Source: Terriglobales bacterium (GTDB lineage Bacteria > Acidobacteriota > Terriglobia > Terriglobales > Acidobacteriaceae). Taken from it: a stretch of DNA of 64,000 bases. A program made the translations under genes and the position numbers. Where the stretch lies: contig DASRER010000022.1 of assembly GCA_035651995.1 (NCBI GenBank), positions 186,001-250,000 on the forward strand, given 5' to 3'. Positions within the stretch are counted from its first letter, which is position 1. The number at the start of each line of letters is the position of its first letter. A model generated the notes under the pieces. It saw only the letters and a list, made by a program, of their open reading frames with translations, made no database searches and was not told where the DNA came from. Below, piece by piece: positions 40,691-48,885 of the stretch.

Positions 40691-42028
40691 GTGAAGCTGT
40701 TGCTGCGTAGTCTTGTCTTTATCGGGCTTTTGTTGCCTCTCGGCGCCTCAGCCACCACCTACTTTGTCACGCCGGCCGGGAGCGGCACCACCTGCACTGC
40801 GGCGGCGCCTTGCTCGCTGACCACCGCGGCGGGCAAAACGAATCCCGGAGACATCGTTCAGCTTGCGCCGGGAACCTATTCGGGCACTTTTTCGATTACG
40901 CGGTCGGGCTCAGCCGCGGGAGGGAAGATCACCTACCGCGGACACGACGGCACCGGCTGCCCGACAACGCCCCTTGCCGACAAGAACTCGCGCGGCGTGC
41001 GTCCCGCCCCAACAGCCGTTGTGACCGGCGGTTTTTCGATTTCGGCCAGCTTCATTCGTATTGAGTGCGTCAAGGCGATTGCCAACCCCATCGCCTTCAC
41101 CAACGGAACACGATCGGACATTGACCTGCTGGACAGTTATATGGACGCGTCTACGAACCCCGGCCACGGCAAGATCTTCGGCGCGGAAGGCTGCGACAGC
41201 AGTGATGAAACCTGCTTTGCTTCGAACATCTTCGCGGCCCGCAACTACGCGTTCGAGCCGTCTCTCAGCTTCTACTTGCGGTGCAACAACTGCACTATCC
41301 AGGACAACGAGAGCGAACGGCCAATCAACGCCGGTGACGGCGATCACGTGCAATTCTTCGGCAATAACCTGACGTTCCAGGGAAATTACTTCCATGGGAG
41401 CGTCTTCGCCGATGCCGTAAACGCGCACACCGATTGCTTCCAGTCCTGGAACATCGGGCAGCTCGGTGAAGTAGCCCGGAACATCACGATTACGCGCAAC
41501 ACCTGCATGAATATCGATGAATGCGTGCTCGTGCGTAACCTGGGCTCGACCAGCAGCCACCAGAACTTCACGATTACCAATAACCTGTGCGCGTTCTCGC
41601 GCATCGGCGGCAACATTCAGGGTGATGGCGAGCTGGAGAACGTGGGCGGCACCAACAACGTGCTGCACAACACCTACATTCAGATGACGCAGGGCTTCGA
41701 CAACGGCACGGTCGCCAACTTCAAGAACAATCTATTGGCGAACGGCGCGCAGCTTGTGGTTGAGTGCAACGGCGCCTGCGCTTCCGTGTCGCAGAGCAAC
41801 AACCTGAACCTCGGTTCCAACCTGTCGTCGTTCGTGAGCGCCGCCACGTCGGACTTCCACCTGTCGAGCTCGGCGAGCACCGCGATCAACCGCGGCGCCA
41901 CCGGGCTTGGCATCACGATCGACCACGACGGCAACCCGCGCGACTCGCTGCCCGACATTGGCGCGTTCGAGTTCGGATCAGCGAATACGCCGCAGAGTCT
42001 GACGAACGTGCAAGTGACGGTTCGCTGA
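40691..42028 (+). CDS. Secreted right-handed parallel beta-helix protein
   Basis: 445 residues from GTG 40691, with SD GGAG. A signal peptide (LLLRSLVFIGLLLPLGASA) is followed by AxTYFVTPAGSGTTCTAAAPCSL, the entry to a beta-helix (choice-of-anchor-Q/right-handed helix type), and repeated xNITITRNTC-like rungs. It ends in HDGNPRDSLPDIGAFEF, the usual capping motif. Cys pairs are frequent and suit an extracytoplasmic place. Such folds are common in polysaccharide lyases and C5-epimerases, so it may act on the EPS. Catalytic residues were not identified. An intrinsic terminator follows. Confidence 0.8.
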   Translation: MKLLLRSLVFIGLLLPLGASATTYFVTPAGSGTTCTAAAPCSLTTAAGKTNPGDIVQLAPGTYSGTFSITRSGSAAGGKITYRGHDGTGCPTTPLADKNSRGVRPAPTAVVTGGFSISASFIRIECVKAIANPIAFTNGTRSDIDLLDSYMDASTNPGHGKIFGAEGCDSSDETCFASNIFAARNYAFEPSLSFYLRCNNCTIQDNESERPINAGDGDHVQFFGNNLTFQGNYFHGSVFADAVNAHTDCFQSWNIGQLGEVARNITITRNTCMNIDECVLVRNLGSTSSHQNFTITNNLCAFSRIGGNIQGDGELENVGGTNNVLHNTYIQMTQGFDNGTVANFKNNLLANGAQLVVECNGACASVSQSNNLNLGSNLSSFVSAATSDFHLSSSASTAINRGATGLGITIDHDGNPRDSLPDIGAFEFGSANTPQSLTNVQVTVR

Positions 42029-42056
42029 ACTCGCTTTGCATCTGAAGGCTGCGACC

Positions 42057-42089
42057 ACGGCGGAGCATCAAAATTGGCTCCGCCGTTTT
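42057..42089 (+). terminator. Rho-independent terminator after the beta-helix gene
   Basis: ACGGCGGAG (42057-42065) and CTCCGCCGT (42078-42086) form a perfect 9-bp stem around a 12-nt loop, followed by TTTT (42086-42089). This is the best intrinsic terminator in the window and separates the beta-helix gene from the polymerase gene. Confidence 0.85.
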
Positions 42090-42138
42090 GCAGCGTCTAA
42101 ACGCTCAGGCGGCTGATCCAGCCGTCCGCTCCAACATC

Positions 42139-43503
42139 ATGGAAACCCAGCAGATCGCATCGGCGAGCCCCTTCGGGTTGGCGCTCACTATCCTGATGGG
42201 TGTTTTGCTGCTGGCGCTGCCGCGGAAGCACGCGATCATCCCGCTGGCCTTCATCACCTGCTATACGACGTTTGGCCAGAACATCTATATCGCCGGCATG
42301 AACTTCTACATGCTGCGCGTCCTGGTCTTGTTCGGGTTCCTCAGGCTGCTGGTCCGACAAGATGCGCGGAGCTTCGGCTGGATGAGGATGGACACCGCGG
42401 TCCTGGCCTGGTCGACGTGGAGCGTGATTGCGTACACACTGCTGTGGCAGACATCGGCGTCGCTGATCAACGCGCTTGGGTATGCTTACGACGCGCTGGG
42501 GCTCTACTTTCTCAGCCGCGCTCTGATCCGGGAAGTCGAAGACATCAAGCACGTTTGCCGCGTTTTTGCCGTCATGCTGGTTCCGCTGGCGCTGTGCATT
42601 TGCGTCGAGAAGGCAACCGGCCGGAATCCGTTCTACGTTCTCGGCGGCGTGCCTGAGTTCACCGAGCTTCGCGAAGGTGTGCTGCGCTGCCAGGGACCGT
42701 TTCGTCATCCGATTCTCGCCGGCTCGTTTGGCGCCGCCTGGTTTCCGCTCTTCGTGGGACTGTGGTGGCAGGGCCGCGGCAACCGTGCGATGGCGTTGCT
42801 GGGAATCGCATCGTCAGGCATCATCACCTTGCTCTCCGGCTCGAGCGGACCCGTGGGAAGCCTGCTGGCAGCCGTGGTTGGCCTCATGATGTGGCGCTTC
42901 CGCAATTACATGCGGCTGGTCCGCTGGGGATTCGTCCTGTCGATCATCGCGCTCGATGTGGTGATGAAGGATCCGGTTTGGTTCATTTTCGCCCGCTTCC
43001 GGTTCTTCTCTGGATCGACCGGCTGGCACCGCAGCTGGCTGATCGACCGCACGATCGCCAATTTCTCCGACTGGTGGCTGGTCGGCACCAAGAGCGTTGC
43101 CGAGTGGGGCGTGTACGCCGGCGACGTAACCAATCATTTCATCGAGCAGGGAGCGCGCTCCGGCTTCTTCACGCTGCTCTTGTTCGTTTGGGTTGTGGTT
43201 CTCGCATTCTCGCAGATCGGCCGGGCGGTGCGCGGCGCCCGGAATGAGCTGCGGAAGGTCCAGATGCTCGTGTGGGCCGTCGGATGCTCGCTGCTGGCGC
43301 ACCTGGTGAACTTCTGGAACGTAAGCTACTTTGATCAGAACGTCGTGAACTGGTATCTGGCACTGACGATGAGCACGGCCGCGTTCGCGGTCTACTGCCG
43401 TGCTTCGGCCGCAAAGAAGGTCGAGGTTGGCGCAACCGACGTCGGCGACGAAAATCTCGATCTGGTCCCGGCTCTTCCCGAAATGCAGCATCCGCAGCCC
43501 TGA
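42139..43503 (+). CDS. O-antigen ligase/polymerase-like membrane protein (Wzy/WaaL type)
   Basis: 454 residues from ATG 42139. About ten membrane helices with a large periplasmic loop (about residues 265-335, with RFRFFSGSTGWHRSWLIDRT and WGVYAGDVTNHFIEQGARSG) fit the Wzy_C layout. Arg and His in the loop are the residues that ligases and polymerases of this superfamily use. It is presumably the EPS polymerase, or the exosortase-A-associated O-glycosylation-ligase-like variety. No other polymerase candidate is present. Confidence 0.82.
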   Translation: METQQIASASPFGLALTILMGVLLLALPRKHAIIPLAFITCYTTFGQNIYIAGMNFYMLRVLVLFGFLRLLVRQDARSFGWMRMDTAVLAWSTWSVIAYTLLWQTSASLINALGYAYDALGLYFLSRALIREVEDIKHVCRVFAVMLVPLALCICVEKATGRNPFYVLGGVPEFTELREGVLRCQGPFRHPILAGSFGAAWFPLFVGLWWQGRGNRAMALLGIASSGIITLLSGSSGPVGSLLAAVVGLMMWRFRNYMRLVRWGFVLSIIALDVVMKDPVWFIFARFRFFSGSTGWHRSWLIDRTIANFSDWWLVGTKSVAEWGVYAGDVTNHFIEQGARSGFFTLLLFVWVVVLAFSQIGRAVRGARNELRKVQMLVWAVGCSLLAHLVNFWNVSYFDQNVVNWYLALTMSTAAFAVYCRASAAKKVEVGATDVGDENLDLVPALPEMQHPQP

Positions 43504-43544
43504 GCGGCTCGCGGCAACGCTGCGCGACAATCGCGGCGGAAATC

Positions 43545-44585
43545 ATGGTAATCCACAGCCTGGATCCGTTGACCGACCCCCGATGGCCTGAATTCCTCGA
43601 ACGCCATCCCAAGGCGTCGGTGTTCCACAGCGTCGGATGGCTGCGCGCGTTGGCCGTGACGTACGGTTACCGGCCAGTGGTGCTGACTGGCTCCGCGCCT
43701 GGCGAGCCGTTACGTAACGGAGTTCTGTTCTGCGAGGTCAAGAGTTGGATCACGGGGCGCCGACTGGTCTCGGTGCCGTTCTCCGATCACTGCGATCTGC
43801 TGCTGCAGGAACCTGGCGATGGTGGCGAGTTCGTCGAATTCCTCAGCGCTGAAGTCAAGCGCCAGGGCCTCAAGTATGTCGAGTTCCGGCCGCGGACCGA
43901 GTTTGGCGGTGAGGCCGCTCATCTCACCAGGTCAGGGGATTTTGTCCTTCACACGGTCAACCTTGACCGCAGCGAGCAGGAAATCCTGGAAAGCTTCCAC
44001 AAGGATTCCATCCGCAGAAAGATAGCGCGAGCCGAGCGCGAGAAGCTGACCTTCGAAAAGGGAGTCAGCGCGGAGCTCCTGGAGGGCTTTTATCGCCTGA
44101 TGGTAATTACCCGTAAGCGCCACGGCCTCCCACCAGCGCCCATTGCATGGTTCTCCAGCCTGATTCGTAATCTGGGCTCGGCGGTACAGATCTGGATCGC
44201 GTGCCGCGAGCGGCAGCCGGTCGCGGGCATGCTGACCCTGTCGTTCAAGGATTCCACGGTCTACAAATACGGCTGCTCGGATGCGCGCTACAACAACCTG
44301 GGTGGGATGCCGTTCTTGTTCTGGATGAGGATTCTGGCAGCCAAGGCAGAGGGCAGCCGCGAGCTCGACCTCGGACGCTCCGAAGCCGACAACATGGGGC
44401 TGATTACCTTCAAGCGCAGACTCGGCGCCAGCGAGTCGCCCCTCACGTACTGGAGGCTGCCGGCGAACCCCAGAGCCGAAGCGGCGCCCGGTGGATTCCT
44501 CGCCTTTTCGAAGCGGGTCGCGGTTCATACACCGGATTGGCTGCGCATTGGAGTGGGCCATCTTCTGTATAAACACCTCGGTTGA
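43545..44585 (+). CDS. FemAB-like acyl/peptidyl transferase, PEP-CTERM type
   Basis: 346 residues, the length of the XrtA/PEP-CTERM-associated FemAB protein (TIGR03019-like). Features: WLRALAVTYGYRP near the start, IRRKIARAEREKLTFEKG in the middle, and KYGCSDARYNNLGG plus RELDLGRSEADNMGLITFKRRLGA at the end, the GNAT-like C-terminal domain. FemAB proteins use aminoacyl-tRNA or a similar donor; in EPS loci they likely acylate or modify a sugar unit. Mechanism inferred from family. Confidence 0.85.
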   Translation: MVIHSLDPLTDPRWPEFLERHPKASVFHSVGWLRALAVTYGYRPVVLTGSAPGEPLRNGVLFCEVKSWITGRRLVSVPFSDHCDLLLQEPGDGGEFVEFLSAEVKRQGLKYVEFRPRTEFGGEAAHLTRSGDFVLHTVNLDRSEQEILESFHKDSIRRKIARAEREKLTFEKGVSAELLEGFYRLMVITRKRHGLPPAPIAWFSSLIRNLGSAVQIWIACRERQPVAGMLTLSFKDSTVYKYGCSDARYNNLGGMPFLFWMRILAAKAEGSRELDLGRSEADNMGLITFKRRLGASESPLTYWRLPANPRAEAAPGGFLAFSKRVAVHTPDWLRIGVGHLLYKHLG

Positions 44586-44637
44586 CGGCGCGCGGTACTT
44601 GCCAAAGGCGCGTCGCAAGAAAGCTAACAGCGTCTTG

Positions 44638-46680
44638 ATGCCTTCCTTTCGACCAAGCAGATTGAGCAGCGCAGGACCTCTTCTAGGCATGGCAGTATTG
44701 CTGCTGTGCGGTTGCCTCTCTTATGCCGCGGAGATCCTCGTGATCCGCACGCCCGATGCCGCTGACGAGGCGGAGCAGATCAAGGGCATTGCCGAATTCT
44801 ATGGCCTGGGCATCCATGCCGTGGATGCCTCCTCCGTACAGTCTGTAGCGCAGGCGTTAACTCGCCTCGCGGACAGACATACCGTCGCGGTGCTGGTGGC
44901 GCAGGACGCGCTGCCAGCATTGCGAAGGGACGCCGTCGTCAACGCGCTGCGCCGGCCAAACAAGGCCATTCCGCTCATGATTTTTGATATCCACGGCAAT
45001 TCGGAACCCCTGAACTCGTGGTCTGACGGCGCGGTGCGCGGATGTGGGACCTCATCGCCGGCGCCGGCCGGAGCTGTGTTGGTGATCGACAAGGACGCGG
45101 CGATAGCGCGCAATCTGGCTGGCTGGCGCTTGCCGGCAGTTTCCGCGCCAGCGTGTGATCTGCAACCCGCCGAAGGACGCGCCCAGAATCTGATCGTCGC
45201 GCAGGCAGGCGCCTGGCGAAGCAGCATCCTGGTGCGCACGCAATCGAGGCCAGGCGAGGTGTACTACGCAGCTCGCATGGTGCGCTCCGGGGAGCCGATC
45301 AAGGTGGCCCCGCTGGCCCTCCCGGAGGTTTTTTCTTCGGCGGCGACTTATTTCCTCTTTTTCCGGCATGCGGCCGGTGACTATGCGTGGCATTACGACG
45401 CGCAGTACGCCAATCTGACCATCGATGACCCGTGGCTGACCGAACCCTACGGCCACCTTGCGTATGGAGCTTTGCTCACGGAGATGCAGAAGCACCGCTT
45501 CCATACCACGATTGCCTTCATCCCGTGGAACTTTGATCGCAGCGAGCCGGACGTCGTCACGCTGTTTCGCGAGCACCCAGAGCACTACTCTATCGCCGTT
45601 CACGGCGACGACCACACGCACCAGGAGTTCGGTCTTAGCAGCACGCCACGCGAGCACGTGGCAAAGATCAAGCAGGCCGTGGCGAGAATGGAAAAATTCT
45701 CTTCACTCACGGGGCTGCCCTACGATCGCTTCATGGTCTTTCCGCACTCCGTCGGACGCGAAGAGTCATTCATTGACCTCAAACGCTATGGATTCTTGGG
45801 GACAGCGAACTCCTTGAATGTTCCGTCTGACAAGCCGTTTCCGACCGACCCGGAGTTCCTGCTTCGGCCATTCACGCTGCGCTATGCGAACTTCCCCAGC
45901 CTCTTCCGGTACTTCGGGGAGGGGCAAATCCGCCGTCTCGATGTCGCGATCCAGATTTTTCTTGGCAATCCGGTCTTGCTGTACGGACACGAGGGACTGT
46001 TTGAAGACGGCCCCACAGCGTTCAATGGCACCGCGGACTTCATCAACCGTTTGCAGCCTGCAACGCGGTGGGCAAGTCTGGGAACAATTGCCCGGCACCT
46101 GTACCTGATCCGTCTGCGCGACGACGGCGGCTACGACGTCCGCATGTTCTCGCCTGAAATGGTGCTCAGCAATCCGGGTCCCCGGGATGCAGTGTTCCAT
46201 GTCGAGCGGCCGAACCGAAACGCGATTGCCTCGGTCGTGACCGTAGACGGTGAGCCGGCGCCGATCGACAATACCGGCTCGCCCCAAAGGATGCGTTTGT
46301 CGATTCCGGCGGGGCAATCGAGGACTGTCCGAATCACCTACCAGAACGACCTGGACCTGGCGCACGAGGACATCAGCAAGTCGAGCCTGTACTCACGGGC
46401 CCTCCGGTTGGCCTCGGACTTTCGCGACTTGTACCTGCTTCGTTCCAGAGTCGGTCGCATGCTGGCGGATGCGTACTATAGCAATGGGCTGGATTCCTTC
46501 GAGCTCCGCCTCGAACGGCAGTGGCCCTCCTACCTGGCGATGTTTACGGGGCTGGCGGCCCTGGTCTGGTATGTCCGGCGCCGCCTGCGAAAAAAGCGCG
46601 CGGTGAGAACAGCCAAACAGGCCCGCACTGAGCATCTTCACGCTGCACCCTCGTCGGTGGTCGCGCCCAGCAATGACTGA
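44638..46680 (+). CDS. Membrane-anchored polysaccharide-deacetylase-like protein
   Basis: 680 residues from ATG 44638; the frame is open from 44491 inside the femAB gene but a signal (LLGMAVLLLCGCLSYAA) follows only here. The first 230 residues are a two-lobed region of unclear family. A NodB-like catalytic region follows (DDPWLTEPYG, TIAFIPWNFDR, AVHGDDHTH), with the Asp and His ligands in place. A C-terminal helix (MFTGLAALVWYV, RRRLRKKR tail) anchors it in the inner membrane with the enzyme in the periplasm. It may remove acetyl groups from the growing EPS. Overlaps the next GT2 gene by 8 nt. Confidence 0.75.
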   Translation: MPSFRPSRLSSAGPLLGMAVLLLCGCLSYAAEILVIRTPDAADEAEQIKGIAEFYGLGIHAVDASSVQSVAQALTRLADRHTVAVLVAQDALPALRRDAVVNALRRPNKAIPLMIFDIHGNSEPLNSWSDGAVRGCGTSSPAPAGAVLVIDKDAAIARNLAGWRLPAVSAPACDLQPAEGRAQNLIVAQAGAWRSSILVRTQSRPGEVYYAARMVRSGEPIKVAPLALPEVFSSAATYFLFFRHAAGDYAWHYDAQYANLTIDDPWLTEPYGHLAYGALLTEMQKHRFHTTIAFIPWNFDRSEPDVVTLFREHPEHYSIAVHGDDHTHQEFGLSSTPREHVAKIKQAVARMEKFSSLTGLPYDRFMVFPHSVGREESFIDLKRYGFLGTANSLNVPSDKPFPTDPEFLLRPFTLRYANFPSLFRYFGEGQIRRLDVAIQIFLGNPVLLYGHEGLFEDGPTAFNGTADFINRLQPATRWASLGTIARHLYLIRLRDDGGYDVRMFSPEMVLSNPGPRDAVFHVERPNRNAIASVVTVDGEPAPIDNTGSPQRMRLSIPAGQSRTVRITYQNDLDLAHEDISKSSLYSRALRLASDFRDLYLLRSRVGRMLADAYYSNGLDSFELRLERQWPSYLAMFTGLAALVWYVRRRLRKKRAVRTAKQARTEHLHAAPSSVVAPSND

Positions 46681-47740
46681 ACCGCAAGTGAAAACGCGAC
46701 CGCTGGTCAGCATCGTCACGCCCGTCTACAACGAGGCGGGACACATTGCGGAGTGCATCGAGAGCGTGCTGGCGCAGACGTACCAGAATTGGCAGTACAC
46801 CGTCGTCGACAACTGCAGCACCGACGGTTCCGGCGAGATCGCGCAACGCTACGCCGCCAAGGACGCCCGAATCACCGTGCACAGAAATGCCGAATTTCTA
46901 CGCGCGATCCCTAATCACAACGTCGCCCTGCGGCAACTCCAGCCCGAGGCCAAGTATTGCAAGGTCGTGTTCGCCGACGACTGGCTCTTTCCGGAGTGCG
47001 TCGAGCGAATGGTTGCGCTGGCCGAAGCCCATCCGTCGGTCGGAATCGTGTCCGCTTACGCGCTGCAGGGCTCGAAGGTACTCTGGACGGGACTGCCGTA
47101 TCCCAGCAGCATCGTCTCGGGGCGCGAGCTGTGCCGCAAGATGTTTCTTGAGCACTGCTATGTTCTGGGCTCAGCGACGGCAATGCTCTACCGCGCCGAA
47201 CTGGTGCGTGGCCGCGATCCTTTCTTCAACGAAGGGAACCTGCACGCCGATACGGAAACGCACGTCGCACTGCTGCGCGATTGCGATTTCGGCTTCGTGC
47301 ACCAGGTGCTGAGCTACAGCCGTGACCGCGAGGAGTCGCTGAGTTCATTCTCGTCCGACATGAACACGCACTTTTCGTCAACTCTGCAACTGCTTGTGAA
47401 GTACGGGCCCGACTTCCTCGCACCCGACGAGCTGGAGCGATGCACGCAGGCACATCTCTCCATGTACTACCAATATCTCGGCAAGAACGTGATCTTGGGC
47501 CGGAACGACGCATTCTGGATGTATCACCGGCTGAAAATGGCAGAGGCCGGATTTCCGCTGAAGCGTCGCCGGGTCGTCGCCGGATTGCTATCGGCCCTGG
47601 GGGAAGCTCTGCTCAATCCGCAGCACGCACTGGCGCGGCTGCGGTTCCGTCGAGATGCGAACCGGCAAGCGAAGAGACAACCGGCAACCAGCGCTGCTCC
47701 GGGCAAGGTTGCAGCAACCACAATCAAGGAGGGGGGATAG
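46673..47740 (+). CDS. Family 2 glycosyltransferase
   Basis: 355 residues, start ATG overlaps the deacetylase stop. GT-A motifs: LVSIVTPVYNEAGHIAECIESVL, VVDNCSTDGS, KVVFADDWLFPEC (the DD of the DxD position), then FNEGNLHADTETHVALLRDCDFGFVHQVLSYSR. C-terminal 60 residues are basic and likely membrane-associated. A cytoplasmic EPS glycosyltransferase; sugar unknown. Confidence 0.88.
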   Translation: MTEPQVKTRPLVSIVTPVYNEAGHIAECIESVLAQTYQNWQYTVVDNCSTDGSGEIAQRYAAKDARITVHRNAEFLRAIPNHNVALRQLQPEAKYCKVVFADDWLFPECVERMVALAEAHPSVGIVSAYALQGSKVLWTGLPYPSSIVSGRELCRKMFLEHCYVLGSATAMLYRAELVRGRDPFFNEGNLHADTETHVALLRDCDFGFVHQVLSYSRDREESLSSFSSDMNTHFSSTLQLLVKYGPDFLAPDELERCTQAHLSMYYQYLGKNVILGRNDAFWMYHRLKMAEAGFPLKRRRVVAGLLSALGEALLNPQHALARLRFRRDANRQAKRQPATSAAPGKVAATTIKEGG

Positions 47741-47747
47741 AAGCACA

Positions 47748-48860
47748 ATGCGCGCGAACCAGCGCAAGACACAGGCGAAGCTCAACCTGAAGGTCGGCGA
47801 ATGGGTACAGGTGCGTCCGGTGGAGGAAATTCTTGCAACGCTCGACGCCACGGGCCGCTACGAGGGCCTGCCCTTTATGCCCGAGATGCTGCAGTACTGC
47901 GGCAAGCAATTTCGCGTGTACCGCCGTGCCGACAAGACCTGTGACTACCTCAAGGACTGGAGCATCCGCCGGATGACAAACTCGGTCTACCTCGAGGGCA
48001 ACCGCTGCGATGGTTCCGCACACGATGGCTGCGAGGCCGCATGCCTCATCTGGTGGAAAGAGGCCTGGTTGACGCGCGTTCAGAACGAGGTGGCGCCCGG
48101 GCAGGCGCTTGCCGCAGCGGCGCCGAAGCCCAGCCCGGCGCCACAAAACGGGCTCTGCACGGTGGAGAGCATCATCGCTGCGAGCCGCGTGCGCGCGGAG
48201 GATGGGACCGAGCTTTACTCATGCCAGGCGACCGACGTCACCAAGTTCACTTCGTACATGAAGATCTGGGACGTGCGCCAGTACGTTCGCGACGCGCGCT
48301 CCGGAAATTGGCATACCGGCCTCGGCGGCAACGCTCGCGGGGACCGTCTGCTCGAGTTGGCGCTGAGCTGCTTACACGTGTTCCGCGCGGTCCTGATCAG
48401 CTTCTTCAATGAGATTCAGCAGCGCCGACACCACTCCGCTTACATGCGTTATCCGCTCATCCAGGGCAGCGCGGAGAAGACGCCGCTGGAGCGCCTGAAC
48501 CTCCAACCCGGTGAACTGGTGCAGGTGAAGAGCAAGCAAGAAATCATCGCGACGCTCGACCACGACCAGCGCAACCGTGGGCTGTGGTTTGATTCCGAGA
48601 TGCTCCCCTACTGCGGCCGCATCTTCCGCGTCTTGCGCCGGGTGACGCGCATCATCGACGACAAGACGGGAAAACTCCTGATCATCAAGAATCCGTGCAT
48701 CGTGCTCGAAGGCGTGGTCTGCCAGGGAGAGTTCCACCGTCTGTGCCCGCGGGCGATTTACGCCTACTGGCGCGAGAACTGGTTGCGCCGCGTCTCCTCC
48801 GAGGCAATTCCGGAGGGCCGGGAGCTGGAGTGCGCCAAGGGCGCCGAAGCCTGCCGCTAA
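47748..48860 (+). CDS. Duplicated Cys3His-domain protein, function unknown
   Basis: 370 residues from ATG 47748. Two copies of an about 100-residue domain (about residues 13-112 and 244-343) share L-N-L-x2-G-E-x-V-Q-V, E-I-x-A-T-L-D, E-M-L-x-Y-C-G-x2-F-R-V-x-R-R, then L-E-G-x2-C-x-G-x2-H-x2-C and W-x-E-x-W-L-x-R-V. The C-x4-H-x2-C plus the YCG cysteine would bind one metal per copy. The linker (about 113-243) has a SCQATDVTKFTSYM segment and a hydrophobic stretch. I know related single- or double-domain hypothetical proteins from actinobacterial and acidobacterial glycan clusters, with no assigned function. It lies between a GT2 and the deacetylase-GT4 fusion. Confidence 0.75.
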   Translation: MRANQRKTQAKLNLKVGEWVQVRPVEEILATLDATGRYEGLPFMPEMLQYCGKQFRVYRRADKTCDYLKDWSIRRMTNSVYLEGNRCDGSAHDGCEAACLIWWKEAWLTRVQNEVAPGQALAAAAPKPSPAPQNGLCTVESIIAASRVRAEDGTELYSCQATDVTKFTSYMKIWDVRQYVRDARSGNWHTGLGGNARGDRLLELALSCLHVFRAVLISFFNEIQQRRHHSAYMRYPLIQGSAEKTPLERLNLQPGELVQVKSKQEIIATLDHDQRNRGLWFDSEMLPYCGRIFRVLRRVTRIIDDKTGKLLIIKNPCIVLEGVVCQGEFHRLCPRAIYAYWRENWLRRVSSEAIPEGRELECAKGAEACR

Positions 48861-48885
48861 CCGGCCTCCGTCACCGTCCATTTTC

